Shown: one piece after another, positions 1 to 6,743 of the stretch
Numbering within the stretch: the first letter of the stretch is position 1
How the letters are laid out: each line of letters begins with the position of its first letter
Assembly (NCBI GenBank): GCA_022567775.1
Contig: JADFGH010000019.1
Span: 1-12,179, forward strand
Reading direction: 5' to 3'
DNA from: Pseudomonadota bacterium
GTDB taxonomy: Bacteria > Pseudomonadota > Gammaproteobacteria > Steroidobacterales > Woeseiaceae
DNA length: 12,179 nucleotides
Position numbers and translations under genes: made by a program
The notes under the pieces: generated by a model
The model's database searches: none
The model's input: the letters and a program-made list of their open reading frames with translations, nothing else
Told to the model about the DNA's origin: nothing

Positions 1-277
1 CTGGGTTATGGTTGAAAGTATTGCAGCGAAAACGGGCGAGCTTCGGAATTTCAAACGAGAAGTCGGTTTCCAGAAATTCTTCGTAGTCCTTCCGCTGCTT
101 GTCATTCATGATGTCGTACACCATGCTATTGACATCTTTGTGAGTCAGCGCCGGCATGTTGACGCGTTTGATGTCGCCATCGACGCGAATCATGGGCGGC
201 ACCCCACCGGAAAGGTGCAAGTCGGATGCGTTGTTCTTCACCGTGAAAGCCAACAATTGGGCAACGTCGACGGCCAT
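1..277 (-). CDS. pilT: Twitching motility ATPase PilT, N-terminal part (cut by window edge)
   Basis: PilT is the hexameric ATPase that powers retraction of type IV pili at the cytoplasmic base of the pilus machine. The 92 codons visible here encode its N-terminal PAS-like domain. The stretch NNASDLHLSGGVPPMIRVDG (residues about 15-34) is the typical opening of PilT/PilU proteins, and the later part ending FRCNTFNHN leads into the ATPase core. The Walker A, Asp box, Walker B and His box regions lie outside the window, so the catalytic residues cannot be checked. The ATG at 277 is preceded by a GAGGGAG ribosome binding site about 4 nt upstream, which fixes the start. The gene is divergent from yggS, a gene order common in gammaproteobacteria. 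The paralogue PilU is possible, but the N-terminal wording and the yggS neighbour favour PilT. Confidence 0.9.
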   Translation of the reverse strand, partial: MAVDVAQLLAFTVKNNASDLHLSGGVPPMIRVDGDIKRVNMPALTHKDVNSMVYDIMNDKQRKDYEEFLETDFSFEIPKLARFRCNTFNHNP

Positions 278-363
278 AGTTCTCCCTCTGGATGTGACTG
301 GCCCGACTTACCATAACCCGGACCTGATGGCTACTTAGTATAGCGAAGCACTGGGAGCAAAAC
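278..363. promoter_or_regulatory. Divergent promoter region between pilT and yggS
   Basis: This 86-bp spacer must hold the 5' signals of both pilT (leftward) and yggS (rightward), because the two genes start back to back. A TATACT hexamer on the minus strand (342 to 337) could be a -10 box for pilT, and the overlapping TAGTAT/TATAGC on the plus strand could serve yggS. No convincing -35 box stands at the right distance for either. The region is inferred from gene layout more than from sequence. Confidence 0.35.
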
Positions 364-1047
364 GTGATAAAAGTCACGGAAAACTTTCGAAAAATCCAAG
401 ATTTGCTGGCGAAAGCAGCCGCTGACGCGGGCAGATCGGCGGACCAGATTCGGCTCGTGGCGGTCAGCAAAACGAAACCCGCCGAGGCCGTTCTCGAGGC
501 CTATGCCGCCGGTCAGCGGGATTTCGGTGAGAATTTTGTCCGTGAGGGACTGGAGAAGATCGCCACGGTCAACCGGGCCGACGCTGTCTGGCATTTTATC
601 GGCCATCTCCAAGCCAACAAAACAAAGGCCGTCGCCCAGCATTTTCAATGGGTTCACACCGTTGACCGGCTAAAGATAGCACGCCGCCTGAGCGTCCAGC
701 GCCCCCACGATACTGATGACCTGAATATCTGTATCGAGGTCAATATCGATGCCGAAGACAATAAATCCGGTGTAGCAGCCGCCGAGGTGGCGGATCTGGC
801 GGCGGCGGTGGCCGAGCTGCCCCGCCTCCGGCTGCGCGGCCTCATGTGCCTGCCGGCGATCCGGGACGATTTTGAAGAACAGCGACGACCCTTCGCCAGG
901 CTACGGGCGCTCATGGAATCGCTGAACCAGTCCGGAATGCAAATGGATACGCTTTCCATGGGCATGACGGCAGACTATGCTGCCGCGATCAGGGAGGGCG
1001 CAACAATCGTCCGCGTGGGAACTGCAATTTTCGGTGCCAGAGAATGA
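364..1047 (+). CDS. yggS: YggS/PLPBP family pyridoxal-phosphate homeostasis protein
   Basis: This cytosolic protein binds pyridoxal 5'-phosphate (PLP) without known enzymatic activity. In E. coli and other organisms its loss disturbs vitamin B6 balance and amino-acid pools. Its 227 residues match the family length and form an alanine-racemase-like barrel. The PLP lysine is K36 in LVAVSKTKP (31-39). Other family blocks are FGENFVREGLEKI (54-66), WHFIGHLQANK (76-86), SMGMTADY (198-205) and the phosphate-binding VRVGTAIFG (216-224). The start is a GTG preceded by GGGAG at the usual distance; no in-frame ATG lies nearby. The gene overlaps proC by 4 bp (ATGA), which implies translational coupling, and yggT follows. 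This cluster is conserved across gammaproteobacteria, where it links PLP supply to amino-acid metabolism. Confidence 0.95.
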   Translation: MIKVTENFRKIQDLLAKAAADAGRSADQIRLVAVSKTKPAEAVLEAYAAGQRDFGENFVREGLEKIATVNRADAVWHFIGHLQANKTKAVAQHFQWVHTVDRLKIARRLSVQRPHDTDDLNICIEVNIDAEDNKSGVAAAEVADLAAAVAELPRLRLRGLMCLPAIRDDFEEQRRPFARLRALMESLNQSGMQMDTLSMGMTADYAAAIREGATIVRVGTAIFGARE

Positions 1048-1874
1048 TCAATACCAAAGTAGGACTAATCGGCGGTGGCAACATGGGACGGGCGATCGCC
1101 GGGGGACTCCTGCGCGGCGGTATGCACGCGACAGATCTGATGATCGCCGAACCGCTGCCGGAGCAATGCGATCTTTTACGGAAGGAACTCTACGGCATCA
1201 TGGTGACCGAAGAAAACCAAACGGTCGCCGCAGCCGCGGACATTCTTTTGTTTTCCGTGAAACCGCAAATTCTGAAATCGGTTTGCCAGAACCTCACGGA
1301 TGTCGTTCAACAATCGCGGCCATTGATCATGTCAATCGCCGCCGGGCCGAAAATCGAAGACATCGATCGATGGCTCGGGGGAGGCTTGTCGATCGTCCGG
1401 GTAATGCCCAATCAGCCAGCACTAATCGATCAGGGGATATCGGCGCTGTTTGCTAACGACCGAACCAGTGTTTCGGGACGCGACATGGCCGAAACAATCA
1501 TGACAGCGGTTGGCCAGGTCGTCTGGCTGGACAGCGAATCGAAAATGGATGCTGTCACTGCGGTATCCGGCACCGGCCCATCATATTTCTATTTGCTGAT
1601 CGATTGCATGATTGAGGCCGGCATCAAGTCCGGTATCGATCCAGAAACTGCCCGCACGCTTGCGGTGGAGACCGCGCGCGGGGCAACGTCACTTGCCTCC
1701 GCTGAAACGGAGTCGATGTCATCGCTCATCGAACGTGTGCGATCACCAGGCGGCACCACGACGGCCGCGTTTGAACAACTCGATGCAGCAGATGTTCGTG
1801 GTATCTTTGCGGCAGCTATCAACGCCGCCGAACGACGGGCTGCCGAGCTGGCCAAGGAAGCCGCCGCAAGTTAG
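1044..1874 (+). CDS. proC: Pyrroline-5-carboxylate reductase
   Basis: ProC catalyses the last step of proline synthesis, the NAD(P)H-dependent reduction of 1-pyrroline-5-carboxylate to proline, in the cytosol. At 276 aa it is close to the E. coli enzyme. The N-terminal Rossmann fold carries the dinucleotide loop GGGNMGRAI (10-18). VKPQ (72-75) and VMPNQPA (120-126) follow. The C-terminal dimer and substrate domain contains AVSGTGPSYFYLLIDCM (173-189) and VRSPGGTTTAAFEQL (232-246), which match the conserved substrate-binding and signature regions. The ATG overlaps the yggS stop codon by 4 bp. No strong ribosome binding site precedes it, so it probably depends on termination-reinitiation from yggS. 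Nothing is missing or unusual in the catalytic blocks. Confidence 0.96.
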   Translation: MINTKVGLIGGGNMGRAIAGGLLRGGMHATDLMIAEPLPEQCDLLRKELYGIMVTEENQTVAAAADILLFSVKPQILKSVCQNLTDVVQQSRPLIMSIAAGPKIEDIDRWLGGGLSIVRVMPNQPALIDQGISALFANDRTSVSGRDMAETIMTAVGQVVWLDSESKMDAVTAVSGTGPSYFYLLIDCMIEAGIKSGIDPETARTLAVETARGATSLASAETESMSSLIERVRSPGGTTTAAFEQLDAADVRGIFAAAINAAERRAAELAKEAAAS

Positions 1875-1888
1875 GCAAGAAAATCGCA

Positions 1889-2437
1889 ATGACCCAGGCT
1901 ATATATTTCATCGTAAAAACGCTGGTGCAGCTATACCTGCTGTTGCTTCTACTGCGTTTTTGGCTGCCGGTTTTGAGGGCAGATTTCCGTAATCCGATCG
2001 CTCAGGGCATTTTGCGAATAACTTCCCCGCTGGTAATACCGGTAAGGCGATTTATTTCGCCGATTGGTCGTCTGGACACCTCGACGATCCTGGTAGCCTA
2101 CGTACTCGAGTTTCTGCTGGTGCTGACGCTGCTCGCACTAAGAGGGCTCAATGTGGGAGCCCTGCCAATTGCGATCACGGCGATTCTTGAACTTGCCATC
2201 CAGAGCCTCAATCTTTTCTTCTTCGTTATTTTGATCAAGGTCGTATTGAGCTGGGTAGCGCCGCAAAACTACAATCCGATGACCGCGCTGCTGAATACGA
2301 TGGCTGAACCAGTGCTCCGTCCGTTTCGCCGCATCGTTCCGGCCATCGGCGGATTCGATATTTCGCCGATTTTCGCGATCGTACTGTTGAAGGCGGCAGA
2401 AATAGTTCTGCAATCGTACAGACCGATTCCAATTTGA
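1889..2437 (+). CDS. yggT: YggT family integral membrane protein
   Basis: This is a 182-aa, strongly hydrophobic inner-membrane protein with two tandem YGGT units. The repeat is visible: SPLVIPVRRFISPIGRLDTS (46-65) is echoed by AEPVLRPFRRIVPAIGGFDIS (139-159, only part need be compared). Each lies near hydrophobic segments, at about 6-29, 66-84, 92-122 and 157-174, giving roughly four membrane passes. The family's biochemical role is not settled; it has been linked to osmotic tolerance in E. coli, and plastid and cyanobacterial relatives to cytochrome b6 maturation or nucleoid distribution. The gene starts 14 bp after the proC stop, so it is probably the last member of a yggS-proC-yggT operon. 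Its ribosome binding site is weak (AGGCAAG, about 10 nt from ATG). Confidence 0.92.
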   Translation: MTQAIYFIVKTLVQLYLLLLLLRFWLPVLRADFRNPIAQGILRITSPLVIPVRRFISPIGRLDTSTILVAYVLEFLLVLTLLALRGLNVGALPIAITAILELAIQSLNLFFFVILIKVVLSWVAPQNYNPMTALLNTMAEPVLRPFRRIVPAIGGFDISPIFAIVLLKAAEIVLQSYRPIPI

Positions 2438-2474
2438 ATTTAAATGAAGTGAATTCGAAGTCCTAAATTGGAAT

Positions 2475-2502
2475 AGGACAAGCGCCGCCGATGGGCTATA
2501 GT
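2475..2502 (+). promoter_or_regulatory. Candidate sigma-70 promoter for the DUF4426 gene
   Basis: AGGACA (2475-2480, four matches to TTGACA) lies 16 bp before TATAGT (2497-2502, five matches to TATAAT). The predicted start near 2509 leaves a leader of about 34 nt before the ATG at 2543. A small inverted repeat, GTCCTA/TAGGAC (2460-2465 and 2474-2479, 8-nt gap), overlaps the -35 box and could be a weak operator or a hairpin at the end of the yggT message. Assigned by eye only. Confidence 0.4.
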
Positions 2503-2542
2503 CTGCAGGTAAGTTGCTTTAAGGGATAAGGGAACGCAGAGC

Positions 2543-3016
2543 ATGAGAATTATTAAAACAGTCATCACTCTGTCATGTCTGTCTTTACTTGTGGCTTGCG
2601 GCGGACCCGCCACTGACGCGACAGTGCCTGCGGCAGAGCCCGCTGGCGCGACGTCGGTGGATATTGGTGAGCATATCGTTCATTTCAGCGCGCAGTCTAC
2701 GGATAATTTGCCACCGGAAGTGGCGCGGGCCTATGATTTCGTACGCAGCAAGAACCGTGCAATGTTGACCGTGTCGGTACTCGAAAAAGGCACGAACAAA
2801 GCGGTGACCGCCGAGGTCACAGTCAAAACGGTCAACCTGACCGGGCAACTCAAGAACATAACGATGCGTACGATCACGGAAGGGGACGCAATCTATTACA
2901 TCGGGGAAACACCGGTTGCTAATCGCGAAACCCTGATTTTCGACATCACGATTACCCCGGAAGGCGTCGATAAGTCGGTCGACGTTCGCTTCAAGCGCCA
3001 GTTCTTCACGAACTGA
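2543..3016 (+). CDS. DUF4426 domain lipoprotein
   Basis: This is a 157-aa exported protein of unknown function. The N-terminus has a lysine, a hydrophobic core and the lipobox LVAC (16-19), so it is probably a lipoprotein acylated at C19. Residue G20 follows the cysteine, giving no strong inner-membrane retention signal. The mature part fits the DUF4426 pattern: HIVHFSAQSTDNLPPEVARA early on, then RSKNRAMLTVSVLEKG, AVTAEV, NLTGQLKN, GDAIYYIGETP and a C-terminal VRFKRQFFTN, suggesting a small beta-sandwich. An AAGGGA ribosome binding site precedes the ATG. DUF4426 genes recur close to pilT-yggS-proC-yggT (often also metX/metW) in gammaproteobacteria, so the context supports the family call. 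No enzymatic residues are evident and no function is proposed. Confidence 0.88.
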   Translation: MRIIKTVITLSCLSLLVACGGPATDATVPAAEPAGATSVDIGEHIVHFSAQSTDNLPPEVARAYDFVRSKNRAMLTVSVLEKGTNKAVTAEVTVKTVNLTGQLKNITMRTITEGDAIYYIGETPVANRETLIFDITITPEGVDKSVDVRFKRQFFTN

Positions 3017-3039
3017 TTAATTAAAGGGTAAACGAAGGT

Positions 3040-3078
3040 TAAAAAGGGATCTGACCCCTTTTTAGACCCCTTTTTACC
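3040..3078. terminator. Two-way intrinsic terminator between convergent genes
   Basis: TAAAAAGGG (3040-3048) and CCCTTTTTA (3056-3064) form a perfect 9-bp stem with a 7-nt loop. The left arm opens with A5 and the right arm ends with T5, so each strand gives a stem followed by a U-tract. A second right arm, CCCTTTTTACC (3068-3078), could pair with the same left arm instead. It sits 24 bp after the DUF4426 stop and touches the stop codon of the leftward hydrolase gene, the expected place for a shared terminator. Confidence 0.65.
3053..3076. repeat. Two tandem copies of a GACCCCTTTTTA 12-mer
   Basis: GACCCCTTTTTA occurs at 3053-3064 and again, identical and directly adjacent, at 3065-3076. Duplication of the right arm of the terminator by slippage is the simplest explanation. 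A relation to the short repeated palindromes scattered in many gammaproteobacterial genomes is possible but not testable here. Confidence 0.85.
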
Positions 3079-3716
3079 TACGTGTGTCGAGCGATAAACG
3101 CCTCCACAGCCTCGCGCAACAGCGTAAGCTTGCCGTGAAAGAAATGTTCAGCGCCCTCGAGTATTTGCAGCTCCGGCCCCGGGTCGAGTTCGTTCACCCA
3201 TGCGATAGTTTGATCGACAGCGACCAGTTCATCCTGATCGCCCTGCAGAATCAGCCATGGACATTCCGGCTGAGACGACAGGTATTTTGTGAACCGCGAT
3301 ATTGCGGGCGCAATGCTGATCAGTCCGGCAGGCCTGCGCGCGGCGGCGGCACGAACGGCCATTGCGGCGCCAAAAGAAAACCCGGCATTCCAGAGCGGCA
3401 GGTCCGGGTAGTTATCGGATAACCAATCCATTGCTGCAAATACATCTTCGAGTTCACCCCTGCCTTCATCGAACTCCCCGTCACTTTCATTAACGCCACG
3501 AAAGTTGAAGCGCAGTGCAATGAATCCCTGTCTGATGAAGCTGCGCGCCACGGTATGAGCAACTTTGTTTTGCATCGTGCCACCGTGCAGCGGATGTGGA
3601 TGACAAACAACGGCACAACCAACCACCTCCGTATCCTGCGGCGCTTCGAGCAGCGCCTCGAGTTTGCCCGCCGGTCCGTCCAGCTCAAGCTTCTGTGACC
3701 TTCGCAGTCCTGGCAT
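3078..3716 (-). CDS. Alpha/beta hydrolase of the COG2945 type
   Basis: This 212-aa cytosolic serine hydrolase has the features of the short, lid-less alpha/beta hydrolase group (COG2945-like). VCHPHPLHGGTMQNKV (37-52) is the family's characteristic oxyanion-region block. FNFRGVNESDGEFDEG (70-85) follows strand 4. The nucleophile elbow is GFSFG with S114. The acid is in LQGDQDELV (D160 or D162), and the histidine is H191 or H194 in EGAEHFFHGKL. All triad positions are therefore filled. The substrate is unknown; esterase or lipase activity on small acyl compounds is the family-level guess. The ATG at 3716 has a modest CGGAA ribosome binding site. It converges on the DUF4426 gene and diverges from rocD, so it is probably a single-gene transcript. 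Confidence 0.85.
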   Translation of the reverse strand: MPGLRRSQKLELDGPAGKLEALLEAPQDTEVVGCAVVCHPHPLHGGTMQNKVAHTVARSFIRQGFIALRFNFRGVNESDGEFDEGRGELEDVFAAMDWLSDNYPDLPLWNAGFSFGAAMAVRAAAARRPAGLISIAPAISRFTKYLSSQPECPWLILQGDQDELVAVDQTIAWVNELDPGPELQILEGAEHFFHGKLTLLREAVEAFIARHT

Positions 3717-3748
3717 TCGCTGATTCCGCTGTGATGTGGACCCGTACG

Positions 3749-3790
3749 CTGGCGGACAATCCTATCCTCAGTACCTGAGATTGTCGCCAG
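3749..3790. other. Bulged hairpin in the hydrolase/rocD divergent spacer
   Basis: Three paired blocks nest: CTGGCG (3749-3754) with CGCCAG (3785-3790); ACAAT (3756-3760) with ATTGT (3780-3784); and CTCAG (3767-3771) with CTGAG (3775-3779) around a TAC loop. The left side has a 1-nt bulge (G3755) and a 6-nt bulge (3761-3766). In total 16 base pairs span 42 nt. No U-tract follows on either strand, so it is not a standard terminator. It lies 33 bp upstream of the hydrolase start and about 145 bp upstream of rocD. It could be an operator dyad or an RNA leader structure. The rest of the spacer (3791-3933) shows no clear promoter boxes. Confidence 0.5.
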
Positions 3791-3933
3791 GACGCCGGAC
3801 CGGCCTCGACGCCAACGATAGAAAGCAACTGCGATCGCTGGCCAGTCAGGCCGATATTGCTGTAAAATTATAACCTTATGCAGCTCCTGTGTGCCCGGGC
3901 TGCGAAACACCGGATTTCTGGAAAGTGAAAAAC

Positions 3934-5151
3934 ATGTCATCGACTATCGAGCTGGAAAACAAGTTTTGCGCGCATAACTACAATCCGCTGCCCGTTGTGC
4001 TGTCGCGTGGTAATGGCGTATTTGTCTGGGATGAGAACGGCAAGAAGTACCTCGACATGATGAGCGCCTATTCCGCCGTGAGTCATGGGCACGCGAATCC
4101 GCGCCTGGTCGAGGTCGTGAAAAATCAGGTCGCAAAACTGACCATCGTTTCCCGGGCCTATTACACGGACCAACTCGGCGAATTTCTGAAGCTCGCTTGC
4201 GAATTGACCAGGCAGGACATGGCGCTGCCAATGAACACCGGCGCCGAGGCCGTGGAAACCGCAATCAAAGCGGCTCGCAAATGGGGCTACGAAGTCAAGG
4301 GTATCGAGACGGACAAAGCGGAAATCATCGCCTGCACTGGTAATTTCCATGGCCGCACGATAACGATTATCGCGATGTCGGACGAACCACAATACCAGTA
4401 CGGTTTCGGTCCTTACCCCGCTGGCTTCAAGCTGGTCCAGTACGGCGACGCCGAGGCGCTTGAAAAACTGATCACGCCGCACACGGCAGCGTTTCTTGTT
4501 GAACCGATCCAGGGAGAGGGCGGCATTGTCGTGCCGCCGAAGGGCTACCTGAAGACCTGCCAGGAAATCTGCCGCAAACACAATGTGCTGCTGATCGCTG
4601 ACGAGATCCAGACCGGACTGGGTCGCACCGGCAGCCTGCTTGCCTGTGACCATGAGAATGTAGTGCCGGATGGGCTGATCCTGGGCAAGGCGCTCGGCGG
4701 CGGCATTTTGCCGGTTTCGATGTTCCTGTCGAAGCGCGAAGTCATGGAAGTGTTCACCCCCGGCGATCATGGCAGTACTTTCGGCGGCAACCCGCTGGCA
4801 TCCGCTGTCGGCCTGGAAGCACTGAAAATCCTCATCGAAGAAAAGTTGCCCGAAAGAAGCAAAGAAATGGGCAACTACCTGATCGGAAAATTGCATGGGC
4901 TCGACAGCCCGTTGATTAGCGGAATCAGAGGTCGTGGATTGTTTGTCGGTATCGAGATTGACCCGGCGCTCGCCAGTGCCAGGGAAATTTGCGAAGCGCT
5001 GATGGAGCGCGGATTGCTGAGCAAGGAAACTCATGAGACTGTTGTGCGGCTCGCGCCACCGCTTATTATCCGCCGCGACGAAATTGACTGGGCGGTTGAT
5101 CAGATTAGCGAGGTACTTCAGGATATGGATCGGATTCGCCTGGCCTCATAA
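3934..5151 (+). CDS. rocD: Ornithine--oxo-acid aminotransferase
   Basis: RocD (ornithine aminotransferase) is a cytosolic, PLP-dependent class III aminotransferase. It moves the delta-amino group of ornithine to 2-oxoglutarate, giving glutamate-5-semialdehyde, which cyclises to pyrroline-5-carboxylate. The 405-aa protein carries the ornithine-specific N-terminal phrase AHNYNPLPVVLSRG (13-26). The substrate region MSAYSAVSHGH (43-53), NTGAEAVETAIKAARKWGY (101-119), EPIQGEGG (190-197), IADEIQTGLGRTG (221-233, with PLP-contacting D223) and the Schiff-base lysine K252 in GKALGGG are all present. I start at ATG 3934, after GGAAAGTGAAAAAC, because homologues begin close to this point. A GTG at 3889 in the same frame would add 15 unlike residues. 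The product is the substrate of ProC, encoded 2 kb upstream, so the two can connect arginine/ornithine breakdown to proline. Confidence 0.93.
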   Translation: MSSTIELENKFCAHNYNPLPVVLSRGNGVFVWDENGKKYLDMMSAYSAVSHGHANPRLVEVVKNQVAKLTIVSRAYYTDQLGEFLKLACELTRQDMALPMNTGAEAVETAIKAARKWGYEVKGIETDKAEIIACTGNFHGRTITIIAMSDEPQYQYGFGPYPAGFKLVQYGDAEALEKLITPHTAAFLVEPIQGEGGIVVPPKGYLKTCQEICRKHNVLLIADEIQTGLGRTGSLLACDHENVVPDGLILGKALGGGILPVSMFLSKREVMEVFTPGDHGSTFGGNPLASAVGLEALKILIEEKLPERSKEMGNYLIGKLHGLDSPLISGIRGRGLFVGIEIDPALASAREICEALMERGLLSKETHETVVRLAPPLIIRRDEIDWAVDQISEVLQDMDRIRLAS

Positions 5152-5191
5152 AGTCAGTGTCGACGCACACCAGGTTCAAAGGAAATAAGCG

Positions 5192-6412
5192 ATGCCTGAG
5201 CTAACTGCCATACACATCGGACTACTGGCCCTCGCGCTGGTCGTGGGCGTTGCACTCGGCTGGATTTTCCGGGGCGAGCGCTCCGCGAAAGAAAAGATTG
5301 CGATCAATGCAGGCTGGCAGGACCAGCTGGAGTCACAACAGGCCGAGCAAGATCGTCTCGCCGAACAGAATACGGGCCTGATGGAGCAAATCAGTCAGTA
5401 TCAGGCATCACACAAAGACTCGATTAATCGCGCCAAGGAATTATCTGATTCCCTCAAGGAGTCCTTTCAGCGGCGCGACGAAATGAAAACCCATCTTAAT
5501 GATTTTCGGAAAAAGCTGGAGCTTACGATCGCACAGCGCGATAAGCTCAAAGACGCTGTCGAAAATCGCGAAATTCAGGCCAAGAGTTCTACCGGGGAGC
5601 TCAAGGAAAAAGATGACAAGATTTTCCATTTAAGCCGCGAACTGACCAGTTGGCAAAGCCGTGTACCACCGCTGGTTGAAAAATTTCAGTTGCGCGACAA
5701 ACAGGCACGGGAACTCGAGGAAGAATTGGAAAAGGCCAGGGCAAGAATCGAATCGTTCGAAGAAATGGCCAGATCGAATCAAACCCGAATTGAGCCGATT
5801 GATGCCGGTGGCTTGCCGGATGGCCTGGACGCGTCGAATGAGCCGCACTCGGATACGTCAACTCATGCAGTGTCGGTATTGCAGGACCAGATCGACGATG
5901 ACGCGACATTGGAAGAAGAGGTTGAACCGGTAGAGAATTTGACATCGTCGGATGATGAGCTTCTCGCCGCAGACACATTCGTTGACGAAGAAGACAGGAC
6001 AGCCGATGATGAGCCTGATGTGGAAACGCAAGAAGTGCCTGACTCGATAGAGACGTTTACCGCACTGGCTGATGAGCTTCTCGCCGCAGACACATTCGTT
6101 GACGGTAAAGACAAGTCGGCTGATGAACCTGGCCCGGACACGCAGAAAAGCAACGATGATTTGTTGTCTGGAGAACCTGAGTCAGGCGGCGACAAAGATG
6201 ATCTGAAACAGATAAAAGGCGTGGGACCCGCGATCGAAAAAACGCTTAACGACCTTGGCATCTTCCTTTTCAACCAGTTGGCGGAGATCAGCGAACAGGA
6301 AATCGACCGTGTTGCACAGCGGCTGAAAGGATTTCGCAGCCGCATTTATCGCGAAGACTGGATCGGACAGGCTCGCGACCTGCATTATCAGAAAAACAAT
6401 AATCCATCCTGA
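5192..6412 (+). CDS. Membrane-anchored coiled-coil protein with C-terminal helix-hairpin-helix domain
   Basis: I recognise parts of this 406-aa protein but no named gene. Residues 6-26 form one membrane helix (LLALALVVGVALGWIF) followed by RGER, so the long remainder is probably cytoplasmic. Residues about 44-195 are charged and heptad-like, predicting a coiled coil. Residues 200-335 are acidic, low-complexity linker with two DELLAADTFVD repeats (255-265 and 294-304). Residues 336-398 form a compact module, DDLKQIKGVGPAIEKTLNDLG and onward to IYREDWIGQARDLH. It resembles the helix-hairpin-helix module of COG3743, 'predicted 5' DNA nuclease'. That module alone has no nuclease residues; binding of DNA or a protein is more likely. 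AGGAAATAAGCG precedes the ATG. It lies 40 bp after rocD and may be cotranscribed, though a functional link is not obvious. Confidence 0.85.
   Translation: MPELTAIHIGLLALALVVGVALGWIFRGERSAKEKIAINAGWQDQLESQQAEQDRLAEQNTGLMEQISQYQASHKDSINRAKELSDSLKESFQRRDEMKTHLNDFRKKLELTIAQRDKLKDAVENREIQAKSSTGELKEKDDKIFHLSRELTSWQSRVPPLVEKFQLRDKQARELEEELEKARARIESFEEMARSNQTRIEPIDAGGLPDGLDASNEPHSDTSTHAVSVLQDQIDDDATLEEEVEPVENLTSSDDELLAADTFVDEEDRTADDEPDVETQEVPDSIETFTALADELLAADTFVDGKDKSADEPGPDTQKSNDDLLSGEPESGGDKDDLKQIKGVGPAIEKTLNDLGIFLFNQLAEISEQEIDRVAQRLKGFRSRIYREDWIGQARDLHYQKNNNPS
5953..6104 (+). repeat. In-frame direct repeat of 35 bp, period 117 bp
   Basis: Positions 5953-5987 and 6070-6104 are identical over 35 bp, with unlike bases on the right flank. 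The 117-bp period equals 39 codons, so the reading frame is kept. The repeat encodes DELLAADTFVD twice within the acidic linker of the helix-hairpin-helix protein. Similar but degraded wording after each copy (acidic residues, then ADEP or ADDEP) suggests a whole 39-codon unit was duplicated and the rest has diverged. Confidence 0.9.
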
Positions 6413-6743
6413 CCGTGCCGCTTATCCGACCGGCTAACTGTGATCATTCACATCTGAGTGTACAAACAGTGTGAGAAATACTCTCACGCATGACATCCAG
6501 GCAGGCCATGAGCTAGTTGCGATCGTTGGCAATTGATCAGACACACACCGTCGATGAGAGCTGACGTTCAGATCTTCATTTCCGAAAAATGGATCGCCGG
6601 ACGGCTGGTTTGCGTCCAGGAGCAGCCGCCAAGCTGATAACATAGCAGCAGGCTGCAGTTGACCCTTTCCGGTCATTCCGTGATGGTCGGTCCGCAACCG
6701 TATGTAGAACAGTCTAAGCCATTCACAAGGAACTTCGGCGCCC
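6413..6743. other. Non-coding stretch with two dyads
   Basis: No gene is supported in these 331 bp. Two inverted repeats occur just after the upstream gene. TGTGA TCAT TCACA (6439-6452) has perfect half-sites but a 4-bp gap instead of the 6 bp of a CRP site. A 7-bp stem, GTGTGAG/CTCACGC (6469-6475 and 6483-6489, one G-T pair, 7-nt loop), follows. Neither is followed by a T-run. They may end the upstream message or bind a regulator. The rest, including the 5' side of the next gene, shows no clear promoter. Confidence 0.4.

Noticed and set aside
977-1456. A 159-codon plus-strand frame overlapping yggS and proC
   Set aside because: Both real genes are intact there; the frame encodes an arginine-rich string with no family features.
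3889-3933. A 15-codon N-terminal extension of rocD from a GTG
   Set aside because: The extra residues do not resemble aminotransferase N-termini, and the ATG at 3934 has a suitable ribosome binding site.
3320-3940. A 206-codon minus-strand frame across the hydrolase gene and the spacer
   Set aside because: It overlaps the hydrolase frame, which has an intact catalytic triad, and its translation is arginine/serine-rich without motifs.
3937-5034. A 365-codon open frame antisense to rocD
   Set aside because: rocD on the other strand has every expected aminotransferase motif, and the antisense translation is low in recognisable structure. Long antisense frames are common opposite GC-rich genes.
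5863-6345. A 160-codon serine-rich frame antisense to the acidic linker
   Set aside because: Serine richness is the mirror image of Asp/Glu codons on the plus strand, so it is a shadow.
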